The notes: generated from the letters alone by a model not told the origin. A stretch of DNA of 64,000 bases from Closterium sp. Naga37s-1 (GCA_947471745.1 CANJKZ010000774.1:558001-622000); one strand, 5' to 3'; positions 35,636-46,883 are shown, numbered from the stretch's first letter. Translations and numbers: made by a program.

Positions 35636-36617
35636 GATGTTGATACTGACTGGGGTGGTGTCGATACCCTGCCACCTCTTGTTGAACGAGGTGGCGGTGA
35701 GCAAGAGCTCATTCTCCGTGGTCGTCTCGCCAACGACGCGGACAGTCACGATCTCCTTGCGGTGGCACCAACCTTTCGTACTTGTGCACTCCAACTGGTA
35801 GCACGCGCCGCAGCGCTTGCCAAAGAGGGCGGGAGGAAGCTTCGCGGTGATGATCTTGTGGAACGGGTTGAATTTTTTGTTGTATGCGCATGTGGAGTTT
35901 GCGTTGAATTTTCCTGGCAAGGCCTTGCTCTTCCTCGCCATCAGCCCCCCAAAAGTCAGAGAAATTTCTCTGATTTGCCTAAAAAACTTTGATATTTCAG
36001 CCTTTTTTCTTTGTGAACTCTGAAAGTTCAGAGTTTTTTTTGCTGTGAACTCTGAATATTCAGAATTTTTTTTTTTAGGCCTTGTCTGAAAATTCAGCCT
36101 TTTTCTTAGTGTGTACTCTGATTCATGAGCGTTTTAGCGGGTACCTACTCTCATTATGCCTATGCGAAATCTGACCTGACAGCCGCGATTAGGGCTGGAA
36201 GTACAACTTTGTCCTGTCAGTCTCGTTGAAACGGTGACAGCAGTTTTGCAGCGCCGTTATCACCTCGTTTTAAGGTGATCAACCAGCTTCACTACCGATG
36301 TGAATTCTGGTATATCAGACTTTTTTCCTCTTGAACTCTGAAATTTCAGCCTTTTTTTATGTACCAAGTCTGATTGATCTGACTAAAAATGTGTACTAAG
36401 TCGGACAAATCAGACTGCCCAAAAACGAATCTGAGGGCCTGCTCGCCATCGCCACTCCGACCGCACTACTATTACCAATTTGGATGGCATTTCTAGGTTT
36501 AGTCGCCTTAGCAGAAGCAGCCACCTTAGCAGAGACGCGGGCAGGCGTGGAAAGGAGAACCACAGAGCATAGTAGGACGACAACGAAGAAAGTGGTAATA
36601 GCGGGAGACATTTTCAC
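35636..36617 (-). CDS. expansin-like gene, exons 1-2 (signal peptide and double-psi barrel)
   Basis: Exon 1 is 36617-36476: MKMSPAITTFFVVVLLCSVV with a strong hydrophobic core and an AxA-like cleavage region, a secretory signal peptide. The donor GTAATA follows in phase 1. Exon 2 is 35913-35636: STCAYNKKFNPF, KLPPALFGKRCGACYQLEC, WCHRKEIVTVRVVGE and LLLTATSFNKRWQG, the six-Cys double-psi beta-barrel of the expansin/EG45 fold. The exact catalytic-like HFD motif of alpha-expansins is not present (LLLTATSF instead), so it may be a divergent expansin or expansin-like protein. The donor after exon 2 is a weak GTGGAA. The ensuing intron (35635-24614) contains an 11-kb transposon-like block. Confidence 0.72.
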
Positions 36618-37016
36618 TTATGTTTGTATTCGGCAAAGTGATGAAGTGAAGCAGCATCGGCAACTTTTAGTTATACTCCACAGTTTTGTGGCGCATGCGT
36701 TGCGTGTTTTGGTTTTGCTGTAAAAAGCCAGCATCTGTAGTTTGGAGTCCGAGTCGCACGAGATTTGCGACTGATGATTGTGCCGATCTTTGCGGACTCG
36801 CTTCACAATAAGAATTGCAGCGAATAAATGCGGTTTGAGAGTGCGAGGTGGCGAGAGTTGGTCGCCTTTCGCGAATAAGTTTCGATGAGGTTGCGACATG
36901 GTTCCAGTCGCGAGTAATAATTCCGCAATTCAACATTCGCAATTCAGGGAAAACCGACCTCAGCATCTCGCGCATGCGACGGCGCAATGGACGCGAACAG
37001 AGTGTCTCTGAGAGAG
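36618..37016. other. 5' flank of the expansin-like gene
   Basis: About 400 bp up to the target duplication of the B1 retrotransposon. No gene recognised; B1 therefore sits in the presumed promoter region. Confidence 0.5.
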
Positions 37017-37021
37017 ATACT

Positions 37022-37458
37022 TGTTGGAAACAAGTAACTTAACGCTTCTGAAGTATCGAAATATCGACACAAAACGGAGCAGACTACAGTGAAGCAACAC
37101 GCGAGTCCACAAAAATAACAGCTGGAGGTTACGCGAAGGTCAAAGGTCACTGACCTTTGACTCGACGAAAAATACAGCGCGACAGCAAGGACACATAACT
37201 GACTCGATATTGAGCAGTTACCCGAGTCGTCACTGTATCGAACCGCAACAGTAAAAATAGTTAAAGTAAAACCTTTCATATTTCTTTGTAATCATATAAA
37301 GCCTTGTATCTCTCTGCTATTATCAACTTATCTTGCTCTCACATATTAGCGCAGGGTGGTTCAATTAATCTTATTATTACGTTTCCGCAAATTACAACAT
37401 TCCTACTACAAAGGTCTTAGCCTTGAAAAAGATCCTAAGGGTTTTTCTCAGCCCAACA
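37022..37458 (+). repeat. 5' LTR of B1
   Basis: 437 bp, TGTTGGAAACAAG...CAGCCCAACA, containing a perfect AAAGGTCACTGACCTTT inverted repeat near 37.15 kb. Confidence 0.93.
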
Positions 37459-37516
37459 TGGTATGAGAGCCTCCAAGGCAAGATCTATTACCCAAACTCC
37501 TACAACAACACAAGAC

Positions 37517-37635
37517 ATGGCAACACAGAAGGAGAGGAGCTCCTCCAACGGATCTCCCGGCACTACTCCTACTCCACCTCCAGCCTCTGGACTACAGACA
37601 GAGAAAGGCACAGCAACAAGACCAGCTGCGGAGTC
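37517..37635 (+). pseudogene. B1 gag, 5' fragment
   Basis: Starts MATQKERSSSNGSPGT, nearly the same as B2 gag, and is cut after about 40 codons by insertion of A' at GAGTC (37631-37635). The reading frame resumes at 44402. Confidence 0.88.
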
Positions 37636-37766
37636 TGTCAGAATATTGAAGGAAGGAATGACTGAACTAGCAAGCAGGTGGGTACAAGTAGGAAACCTAA
37701 AAGTGTTGTACCCTATATGAACTACCCCACTACAGCCTAGACAGACTATAGCATATAAGTTTGACA
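37636..37766 (-). repeat. 3' LTR of A'
   Basis: 131 bp, TGTCAGAATATT...GTTTGACA on the plus strand. Confidence 0.93.
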
Positions 37767-38008
37767 CACCCCCATAGGCAAAGTGGGGGAGAACAAGAGG
37801 TCACAAGACTGGTCAAGAAAGACAAAGCAAGCTCAGGGCGAGCACAAGCAAATGGCCACAAGGCCAGTTCACATGCAGAGTTATATAAAGGAGAACAAGC
37901 AATAGAGCGAACACAACCTAGCAAGTGTAAGCATGCAGGTATATGTATAGAGATCACAGTACAAGCAGAGTCAAGAAGTAAGTAAGTGAGGCACAGTAGG
38001 TACAAGGC

Positions 38009-41000
38009 CTAGAACAGTACAGAAACGCGTCTCCCGGGCGCAACGTACTGTGCCAGGATGCTAAGAGGGTAGGCAAGGTCAGGTCGAGTGCAGGTCATCA
38101 GGTCCATGAGGCAGCCCACAAGCTCTGGATACGGGCCACTCGGCTCTACGGACTCGTTCAAAGGTGGAGCTGAGAGCGAGTGACCGGTAGGCAGAGGAGT
38201 GGACTGTGGCGAGGAGTACGTGAAGCCGAAGCGCTGAAGGACCTGCTGCACCATGTGTGACTGAGTCAAGGTAATGGTGCGCTGTGCTCTGTCCCGGGTG
38301 ATCCGCAAGCCAAGATAGCTTGTCAGCTCACCCAGGTCTGTGCACGTGTGTCTCTTCTGGAGCTCCGACTTCAGGTGGGCGAGTGCCTCAGTGTCAGCAG
38401 TAGCAAAGACCAAGTCGTCTACGTACACGAGAACGTAGAACGGCGGCAGAGTGGTGTCGGTGCGTAGAAACAACGACGGGTCAGCAGTGGAAGGAGCAAA
38501 CCCAAGAGCAGCAAGAGTCGTCCTCAGTGTGTCGTGCCACTCACAGGGTGCCTGGCGGAGACCGTAGACTGGCCGCCAGAGGCTCCACTGGGTACCTGCA
38601 GGAAACGACCCAGTGAAGCCAGGTGGGTGGCGCAGCCAGATCTCCTCGTGCAGGCTGCCCTGTAGGAAGGCTGTGCTGAAGTCAAGCGAGTGTAGCTCGT
38701 AGTCACGCTGAGCGGCGACGTGCAGCAGCACCCGAAGAGTGGTCATCTTCGGGGTAAGGGAGAAGGTCTGGAAGAAGTCAACTCCCTGTCGCTGACTGAA
38801 GCCTCGTGCAACGTAACGCGCCTTGAAGACAGGCGGAGAACCCAGCGGCCGCTTCACCCTGAAAATCCACATGCCACTGACAATGTTCGCCCCAGGCGGG
38901 GGAACCTCGTCGACGTAGGTGCCTATGGACTTCCAGGAAGCCATCTCTGTGTCCATGGCTGTCTGCCACTAAGAGGAGTAGGGACCCTCTATCGCCTCTG
39001 CGTAAGAGCGCGGGGTCGGGATGTCTGGTGCATCCGGGTCTCCCTCAGGGGCAAGCAGCATGGACACGAGATGAGGTAAAGCAGCGGCAAAGCACTCAAA
39101 CTCCTCCTGTCTGTCCTCAAGGACGTCCGTGCCAAGAGCACACTCACCTCCGACGGACGGAGGACAGACAGACGCAAACTCAGACTCAGTAACAAGACTA
39201 GCGGCGTAGTCTAGACGACAGGCGGCAGCAAAGTCAACAAGCTCAGCAGCTAGAGCAGACGCAGCAGTGGACTCAGACGAAGGGTCAGTGACAACAGTGG
39301 CCAGAAAATGCGTGACAGTAGGACTAGCAGCACGAAGGGAGTCAGACTCCGGGTCCGGACCGTCAGGAAGAGAGGACGCACGAGGAGACGGCAGAGGGAC
39401 ACGCTGTGGAGCAGTGGAAGGACGCAGAGTCATATAGTGAGTGCCGGGGACAGGACGAGGACGCGGACGCGGAACACGTCAACCAGTGCGAACAGCGCAA
39501 ACAGGCGACTCAAGACGAGACTCAGGTGACGCAGGACGAGACTCAGGCGACGCAGGACAAGACTCAGGCTCACGACGCTCCGTAAGACCTCTAGTCGGTC
39601 CAGAGTAAGGAGAAGGACCAGGCAGTGGAGAGGCTGGCTGTAACTGCGACTGTGATTGGACAGGCGGTGGACTCAGTAAGGGAGGAGTAGGACCAGTAGA
39701 AGGCGGGAGACCAAGAACCTGCTGAAGGAGCGGAACGTAGTACGGCCGCGGCCGCGCAGCACCTCCAGAAAACAGCAGAGACAGCACCAGTACCCTCACC
39801 TCCAGGGTCTCCAGCTACAACTCACGCAGCACCACCAGCTCCAGTACCTCCAAGAGCTCCAGCTCCAGCAGCACCTCCAGTAGCAACAGCTCCAGCACCT
39901 ACAGCTCCAACTCCTGCAGCACCACCAGCCCCAGCAGCTCCAGTACCTCAAGTACGAGCACCTCTGGGACCAGCTGCTCCAGCACCTCCTGCAGCTCCAA
40001 CACCAGTAGGACCTCCAACAGCGCCAGTACCTCCAGCACCAGCACCTCCGGGACCAGCGGCTCCAGCAGCTCCAGCACCAGCAGCACCTCCAGCAGCAGG
40101 CCCCGTAGCTCCAGCAGCACGGCTACCGCACCGAGCGTACCACTCACGTAGCCGCTGCGGAGAGAGGGGCTCCCGCCGTGACGGGACACCCGAAGGACCT
40201 CCAGACTCAGCACGCTCAGGCTCAGCACCCCCAGGCTCAGCACTCCCAGTCTCCACACGCTCAGGCTCAACAACCCCAGGCTGCGCACCCTCAGACTCAG
40301 CAACCCCAGGCTCAGCACCCCCAGGCCCCGCACCCGCAGGCTCAGCAACCCTAGCAGCACCAGAGTCGACAGCTACCTCGACAGGCTCGACAGGGTCTAC
40401 CTGGGACACACCTGAGGGGGCAGGACCCTGAGAGGGGGAGGGGGTCTACCGGAGGAGCACCTGGTGCTAGGAAGAGTGGCGGAGGGGGATAGGGGTAGTG
40501 CGGTAGGGAAAGAGACAGTAGTAAGATACCGACTCGTCAAACGTGACGTCCTGAGAGGACAGAACTCGACGCGAGGTGGGGTGGTAAAACTGCCACCCAG
40601 GTGCGTCAGGGGGGGAGCCAAGGAAGACGCAGTGAACGGCACGGGAGGACAGTTTGTCCGCGGAAGCATCGCGGACAAAAGCTCGAGATCCCCAGAAACG
40701 AAACACAGATGCATCCCCAACCTTCCCCGTCCACCGCAGAGTAGGTGTGGTCTCTGGCAAGGAGACATGAAGCTGAAGGTTGATCTGATGCGCAGCGTAC
40801 TGAACCGCGAACGGCCACAGAAAATGGGGAGCAGCCGCATGGATCATGGACGTACGAGCGACATCCATGACCATGCCAATGCGGCGCTCAGCAATCCCAT
40901 TTTGCTGTGGGGAGGCCGGAAGCGTGAATGTCTGGCGGATGCCCTCCGCACGACAGAAGGCCCTCAGAAGGTCGGAGGAAAACTCACCACCTCTGTCTGA

Positions 41001-43405
41001 GTGCGGACGCTGAACAGGAAGGTCCGAGCCGAAACTCTCGCTGAGCTGGCGACGGGCACCGCGGATCCAGATGATCAACACCTCAGTGACCTCACCCTTG
41101 CGGCGCAAGGGGAAGACTGTGGTGTAACGCGAGTAGTCGTCAACGACTAGCAGGAAGTAACGCTCGTGAACCTGTCCACGGACGCGGGCTGGGCCCCACA
41201 CGTCCATGTGGAGAGTCTGCAGGGGAGCCTCTGTCGGAGGGAACTCGGAGGAGTGAGGAGCGGCGCGCTGCTGGCCCTCGACACAAGGAACACAGGTAGG
41301 GGCAGGCCCCGAAGGAAGGGGAGGGAGGGACCGGGGGAGACCAGAGACAAGGGTACGGGAGGCCATACCTCGAAGACGAGGCAGGGAGGGGTGACCAAGG
41401 CGGTGGTGCCAAAGGAGAGTCTCGTGTGACAGAGGACGACACGAGCAGGGGGCAGACGCTGGACTAGACCTGGACGCGGCAGCAAACACCTGACTAGACG
41501 CAGCTACCTGACCAGACGCAGAGACCGGAGGAGGCGCAGTAGTCAGTGTGTACAGACTCGACCCAGGCCGACGGGTGAACGTGGCCAGGTGGCGGCCCGT
41601 ACGAAAGCAAGTGCAGTGGGTCACACGCTGACCTCGAGGGGTGAACTGGTCAACCCACACGTCCTGGAGGTCAGCTCCACTCACCAAGTTTGTAGAGAAC
41701 GAGGGGAGGTGGAGTCCCGACAGCAAGCCCGACGGGGCCGCAGGACACGGTAGAACCGTGGAAGAGTGCGCAAGGACTAGGCCCCCAGAGGGGTCGGCCA
41801 GGGAGACTGCGACAAGCCGACTGAGCGGCGTGAGTGTGGTGCTGTCGCGAAAGAAGGAGCGTGAAGCACCAGAGTCAAGTGTGAAAGTGAGCAAGGCCTC
41901 GGTAGGTGCAGTACCAGAGAGAGCAGACTCACCAGCACCTGGAGCAGCAGACTCACTAGTACCTGGAGCAGCAGACTCACTAGTTCATGGAGCAGCAGAC
42001 ACACTAGCACCTAGAGCAGCAACCTCAATGCCCGGGTCGGGCGGAACACAAAGGTAACATTCACCCTAAGCACTATCAGTCGCAGCATACATGGCAGCAA
42101 GGATAGCATCGAAATCTGGATCAAAGATAGCAACATTGTGTTTAAGCAGATCACCCCAGCGAGGGAGCTCAACAGCGTCCGGAAACTGGGCGCGCCAGGC
42201 GTCAGTCAGGCGACCGAAGCAGCGCTGCGTAGTGTGTGGCAGCCCGCACGTCTCCCCACGGCGCCCGCCGGTGCGAAGAACGTAAGTGCAGGGACCAGCA
42301 CCCCCAGACCTCCCACGCCCAGCGTACCACTCACGAAGCTGCTGGGCCGACGGGGTCTCACGGGAACGCGGCTGCTGCTGGCGCTGGCTACCACCAAAGC
42401 CTCCACGCTGCGCGGCTCCACCTCGACCAGCACCACCGCCGCCGCCACCTCCACCACCGCTGCCGGTGCCTCCACCGCTGCTGTCGCTGCCTCCACCATC
42501 CCCACCGCCGCCACCGAAGCCCCCACTCCCTCCACCACCCTCACCTCCACCGCCACCCCCTCCACCTCCTCCACCGCCTCCACCGCCGCCCCCATCGTCC
42601 CCTCCACCACCCTTGCTCCCCTTGCCCTTGCTGTTGCGGCGCTTCCCACTGGGAGCAGACGCAGCCCGGACCTCCTCAGTGCCAACGAGGTCGACAGCAG
42701 CAGCAGCAGAAGCAACAGAGGGGAGAAGGGGGACAAGGGAACACCCCTCAAAGAAAGGGGCGCGAGGGTCGCCGCGAGAAGCACCTACAGCAACTACACT
42801 CTTCTCAGCTGCAGTGAGGCGCTCCTCTAGCAGGTCGACAGTCAGCTCGGCGGGGCAAAGGGAGAGAAAGTGGTCCCTGACTGAAGCAAGGGAGTTAGGG
42901 AGGCGGATGACTAGGTAAAGGGTGATGTACATGGGGGGGGGGGGTTCTTGGCACAGAACTCAGTGGGAAGCGCCGCACGGTAGCGGGCGTCACTAGTGCG
43001 GAGGTGAGTAATGAGGTCTGCGACTGTGGCAAAGGCGGCAAGGTCAGGGAACAGGTACGGCAGCATGAGGCGGCTGAGGGCAGCAGTGGCAGGGGAGGAG
43101 TAGCGCGCTACGACAGCGTCATACAAAGACTTAGCAGTCTTGTACTGGCCAAAGTGCGCGCGCTCAGCAGACGGCAGGTGACTACGAACAGCAAGGCGAG
43201 CAACAGCGTCACGAGTGGTCCACTGCGAGCGAACCGTGCTGTCAGCAGTGGCAGCAGGTGCAGGAGTGACACCGGACGTGTGATCGAAAAGGGATACTCC
43301 GTTGTTAGAGTCACACTGAAGGAAGAGCTGCAGGTCGTCAACCCACACATCAAAGTCAACCGCACGCCCCTCAGCATCAAAGGTAAGAACATTAGGGCTA
43401 GCCAT
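38009..43405 (-). pseudogene. A' gag-pol polyprotein, interrupted
   Basis: Gag starts MASPNVLTFDAEGRAVDFDV at 43405; its frame shifts at a 12-G run (plus strand 42933-42944) and continues to a CxxC/H-rich end (CGLPHTTQRCF) at 42066. Several stops separate it from the protease (LLTFTLDSGAS, about 41890). Integrase follows: LLWHHRLGHPSLPRLRG, CVPCVEG, HMDVWGPARV, HSDRGGEFSSDLLRAFC, SPQQNGIAERR. A Gly/Ala-rich linker (39.8-40.4 kb) is out of frame in places. Reverse transcriptase (38956-38009) has FKARYVARGFSQRQGVDFFQ and VLVYVDDLVFAT and stops at LAQYVAPGRRVSVLF without RNase H. It cannot replicate by itself as it stands. Confidence 0.92.
39780..40110 (-). repeat. Gly/Ala-rich linker minisatellite of A'
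   Basis: Degenerate GGTGCTGGAG(C/G)T units encode GAGGAG-like linker peptides between integrase and reverse transcriptase. The same repeat type forms bases 1-130 of the family-A copy at the left edge. Confidence 0.85.
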
Positions 43406-43409
43406 AGCG

Positions 43410-44200
43410 GCAGTAGCAGCAGTAGCAGCAGTAGCAGCAGTGGCAGCAGAAGCAGCAGTAGCAGCGCGGGGAGGGCCGTGCGGCTCAGTAGGGCGGCGCG
43501 GCTCGGAAGGGCGGCGCGGCTCGGTAGGGCGGCGCGGCTCGGCTGGGCGGCGCGGCTCGGCTCCTGGCGGCGTGGCGCGGCAGGGCAGCGCGGCTCGGAG
43601 GAGCGGCGTGGCTCGGCTGGGCGGCGCGGGTGCTTACCAGGGGCGGGTGCAGGTCAGGGCCGCAGCTGGCGGTTAGGTCAGGGCCGCAACTTGGGCGGCA
43701 GCAGGGCAGGGCCGCTACTTGGCGGCGGTAGAGCAGGGCCGTGACTGGGGCGGCTGAAGGGCAGGGCCGCGACGCGTCGGCGGCAGCGCAGGGCCACGAC
43801 AGGGTGGCGGCAGGGCAGGGCCGTGGCTGGACGGCAGGGTAGGGCAGGTCCGCGACGAGCAGCGGCAGGGCAGAGGCCGCGGCGGGCGGCAAGGTCGGGG
43901 CCGCGACGAGAGGCGGCAGGGTAGGGCCGCGACAGGCGGCTAGGGTAGGCCGCGACGGGCGGCAAGGCAGGGCCGCGGGTGGCGGCAGGGTAGGGCCACG
44001 ACTAGGCGGCTAGGTCGGGGCCGCGACGAGGCGGCGAGAGGGCAAGGCCGCGACGGGCCGAGAAAGCAGGGGGGCGCGACGGGCCGTTAGGGCAGGGCCG
44101 CGACAGGCCGAGAAGGCAGGGCCGCGACGGGCGGCACTAGGGCAGGGCGCGCGACGGCGCAGGTGAGGCAGGCGCGAGGCGCACTTCGGGCAGGGCAGGA
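43410..44200 (-). repeat. GC-rich leader repeats of A'
   Basis: About 800 bp between primer site and gag. 18-20-bp CGGCTCGG(T/C)(A/T)GGGCGGCG units at 43.49-43.62 kb, then GGCAGGG(C/T)AGGGCCGCGAC units to 44.19 kb. Confidence 0.85.
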
Positions 44201-44265
44201 AAAAAATGTTATCGTGGTGGGCCCTAAAAAAAACGTTCTCACGAGGGAACCTGCTCAGAATACCA

Positions 44266-44396
44266 TGTCAGGATAGTGAAGGAAGGAATGACTGAACTAG
44301 CAAGCAGGTGGGTATAAGTAGGAAACCTAAAAGTGTTGTACCCTAGATGAACTACCCCACTATAGGCTAGACAGACTATAGCATATAAGTTTGACA
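44266..44396 (-). repeat. 5' LTR of A'
   Basis: 131 bp, TGTCAGGATAGT...GTTTGACA on the plus strand. Confidence 0.93.
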
Positions 44397-44401
44397 GAGT
44401 C

Positions 44402-46538
44402 TACCGAAACTCCCGGGAATCAAGCAGCAAGCTTTGACCCAAGCATGATGGAGAACTTTTTCTCCTTCATGTCCTTCTACGAGCAACACCAGCAAGCAGC
44501 TCCTGCGCAATCAAACAAAAGCGACAACAACAACAGCGACAACAACAACAGAGCCTTGACGGTTCATCCTATGCGCGCGGAAACCAGCAGCAACCTACCT
44601 TTGCCCCGTACGAACCTCAACGTGGCTCCATCAGCTTTATGCCACACCAACAACCTTCTCCTGGACAAGAGAAGACACTGGACGCGCTTTAGGTTCAATC
44701 ACAGATCGCATCAACACCCTTTGACGGAAAAGACTTCTATACCTGGTCATTCGCGTTCGAGTTGATGATGGAGGGCGCGCAAATTCTTGGATTCTTCGAT
44801 GGGTCCCTGCCATACTTAATACACAGGATGCAGTACGACAAGCAGCAGTACACATATCAGTCACTGATGGCGTATACGATACTTTTGCGAAATCTATCTC
44901 CAAACGAGCAGCAGAACATTCGGTCTTATCGAGGATACGGCAATTCCGCCGAGCTGGCGTACAACCACCTGAAGAGCCGGTATCAAGCAACAGACAATGT
45001 TAATCAAAGTCGTCTCATGGAACAATTGACAACAGTGGAAATGAAACCCGGTAAAAAGGGAATTGCGTATATCAGCCGTTGTCGTGGACTGCGCGATAGA
45101 CTCCTTCGATGCGGAGGATCGGTATCCGAAGAAGCCAAGTTCACATAAGCGCCAACCTCACCGCGGGATTTTATTCCAACTCCGACCTGTACAGGCGCTC
45201 ACCAGGACATCGTGCGAGCGAATCACTGTGGCACGAAAGATTGGGTCATCCAAGCAACACAACATTAAACAACACGATCAAGGCAGCAATACTCGACAAA
45301 GATTCCTTACTTCTACCCGACGGCAGAGAACTTCAACGAGTCCGAGGTACAAGTTTTACCTGCCCCGAAGCCAACTTACCTCATCAACCGTTTGTCTCTC
45401 ACCACAATCGAAGCGCGCCAGCTTGCGCACCACTCGAGAAAGTCTACATCGACATCCTGTATACTCACGAACAAGGTCAGGGAGCATACAACTATATGAT
45501 TACTTTCATCGACGCCGCCACCCGATACATCTGGCATCTCAACCTTCCAAGTCGCGACATGGCCTTCGAAGCCTTCGTCGCCTGGCTACCTGTGGCAGAA
45601 CAAGAATAAGGAGCAAAGCTGAAAAGCTTCCAGTCAGACGGGGGAGGAGAATATCAGTCACAAAGGTTCAAGCAGTACCTCGCAGAACGAGGCATCAAGC
45701 GACTCATCTCGCTTCCCTACGCCCATCAACAGCAAGGCATGGCAGAACGGATGAACAGAACTCTCCAAAACACCATGCGCAAACTGTTGCGCGGCATGCG
45801 ACTGCCCAACCACCAGTGGCCTGAGGCGATGGACCACGCTGTCATGCTGCACAACTTGCTCTCGTCATCATCGCTCCCGAACAACACATCACGAGACCTG
45901 CTGTGGAAAGGAAAACTGGGCAACACAAAAATGTTACGAGTTTTTGGGTGTATGGTACAGTACCGACCGCACACTGCAAGAGCCAGAAGATTTTCCCAAC
46001 GCGCACAGTGGGGACTACACCTGGGCATCAAAAAGCACTACAACGCATGGAAGATTTTCGACGTCCACTCGAAGGAAACAGTAGCAGCACGTGATGTCAT
46101 CTTCTACGAGCGACTCACACTTCAAACGTACCTGGACAACCTGGCAGCAAATCGAGACCTCACGAGCGGCTTCCATGGCAACCGAGATTTCGCTTCGGCA
46201 GCAGACGAAGCTGACTGGGACAAGCAAAACGTGGACGGAGCTTCAGAGGAAGCCGGACCTCTTCGGTACCGCTCAGTGGACATTCCTATGGACGACGACA
46301 ACCCTCGCGAAAGTGTCAACGCCGAAACCTACTTCGACTTCGCTGACAACGGTTACGTTACACCTGAACCGGTCAACACCAACGTCTCAGAACGCATAGG
46401 ACCCAATTTCCTACCGGATCCCGAAGCAGGAGATGAAGCAGCTTATCCCGAGGACGCAAATCTTCCCCGCTACACACAAACTGGACTGCAGATACTGGGA
46501 CTCGTCACCGCTGTCCACGGAGCAGCACCACCTAAGGA
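44402..46538 (+). pseudogene. B1 gag/integrase segment with internal deletion
   Basis: Resumes gag (SFDPSMMENFFSFMSFYEQH; SYRGYGNSAELAYNHLKSRY) and then jumps at about 45130-45150 directly to the pre-integrase region (FYSNSDLYRRSPGHRA). Compared with B2, about 1.4 kb encoding the end of gag, the CCHC knuckle and the protease is gone. Integrase follows: LWHERLGHPSN, CPEANLPH, DAATRYIWHL, SFQSDGGGEYQSQ, QQQGMAERMNRT, with TAA at 45607-45609 in frame. It ends where the TRIM is inserted (46539). Confidence 0.9.
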
Positions 46539-46883
46539 TGTCAGAGGTCCACTGGTGATCCCTGATTGATCCTAGGGAAGGGTTACAGGCTCGTTGTCCT
46601 GGGGGGTTATGGGCGCACTGACCCGCTACTTAAAAAGCCCTTTTATCCCAGTGGTCTAGTGACTGGGATTCTGACACGGTATCAGAGCGAAGGTCTCGGG
46701 TTCGAATCCCAGTGTGTGTACTTCGGGCATCCCAGTGCGGGGGGGTGTCAGAGGTCCACTGGTGATCCCTGATTGATCCTAGGGAAGGGTTACAGGCTCG
46801 TTGTCCTGGGGGGTTATGGGCGCACTGACCCGCTACTTAAAAAGCCTTTTTATCCCAATGGTCTAGTGACTGGGATTCTGACA
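46539..46883 (+). mobile_element. 345-bp TRIM with tRNA-like LTR/PBS junction
   Basis: Two 138-bp LTRs (46539-46676 and 46746-46883, TGTCAGAGG...TTCTGACA) differ at 2 positions. AAGGA flanks both (46534-46538, 46884-46888). Only 69 bp lie between: a primer site (C)GGTATCAGAGC at 46677-46688, GGTTCGAATCC at 46699-46709 and a G-run purine tract at 46738-46745. No coding capacity: a terminal-repeat retrotransposon in miniature. It cuts B1 pol between integrase and reverse transcriptase. Confidence 0.94.
46652..46709 (+). promoter_or_regulatory. A-box- and B-box-like Pol III motifs in TRIM
   Basis: TGGTCTAGTGA (46652-46662) fits the tRNA A-box pattern TRGYNNARNNG, and GGTTCGAATCC (46699-46709) is a perfect B-box. 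The gap of 36 nt is within the range of type 2 Pol III promoters. The primer-binding site lies between them. Activity is not shown. Confidence 0.5.

Larger units (their letters stand above)
37636..44396 (-). mobile_element. Ty1/copia element A' inserted antisense in B1 gag
   Basis: 131-bp LTRs at 37636-37766 and 44266-44396 differ at about 6 positions. GAGTC flanks both ends (37631-37635, 44397-44401). On the minus strand, the primer site TGGTATTCTGAGC lies at 44265-44253 and a purine tract abuts 37766. The leader (43410-44250) is filled with degenerate GC-rich repeats (CGGCTCGG(T/A)AGGG and CAGGGCCGCGAC types). The order gag, protease, integrase, reverse transcriptase is that of copia. RNase H is missing. 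Confidence 0.95.

Noticed and set aside
42200..42930. Ser/Thr/Pro-rich frames on the plus strand
   Set aside because: Antisense shadows of the Gly-rich end of A' gag.
46640..46720. Genuine tRNA gene
   Set aside because: A- and B-box motifs are present but no acceptor stem pairs, the T-stem is imperfect, and the segment spans an LTR end and primer site.
46566..46772. Two short frames beginning with the same 25 residues (46566 and 46773)
   Set aside because: They arise from the duplicated LTRs of the TRIM, not from a duplicated gene.
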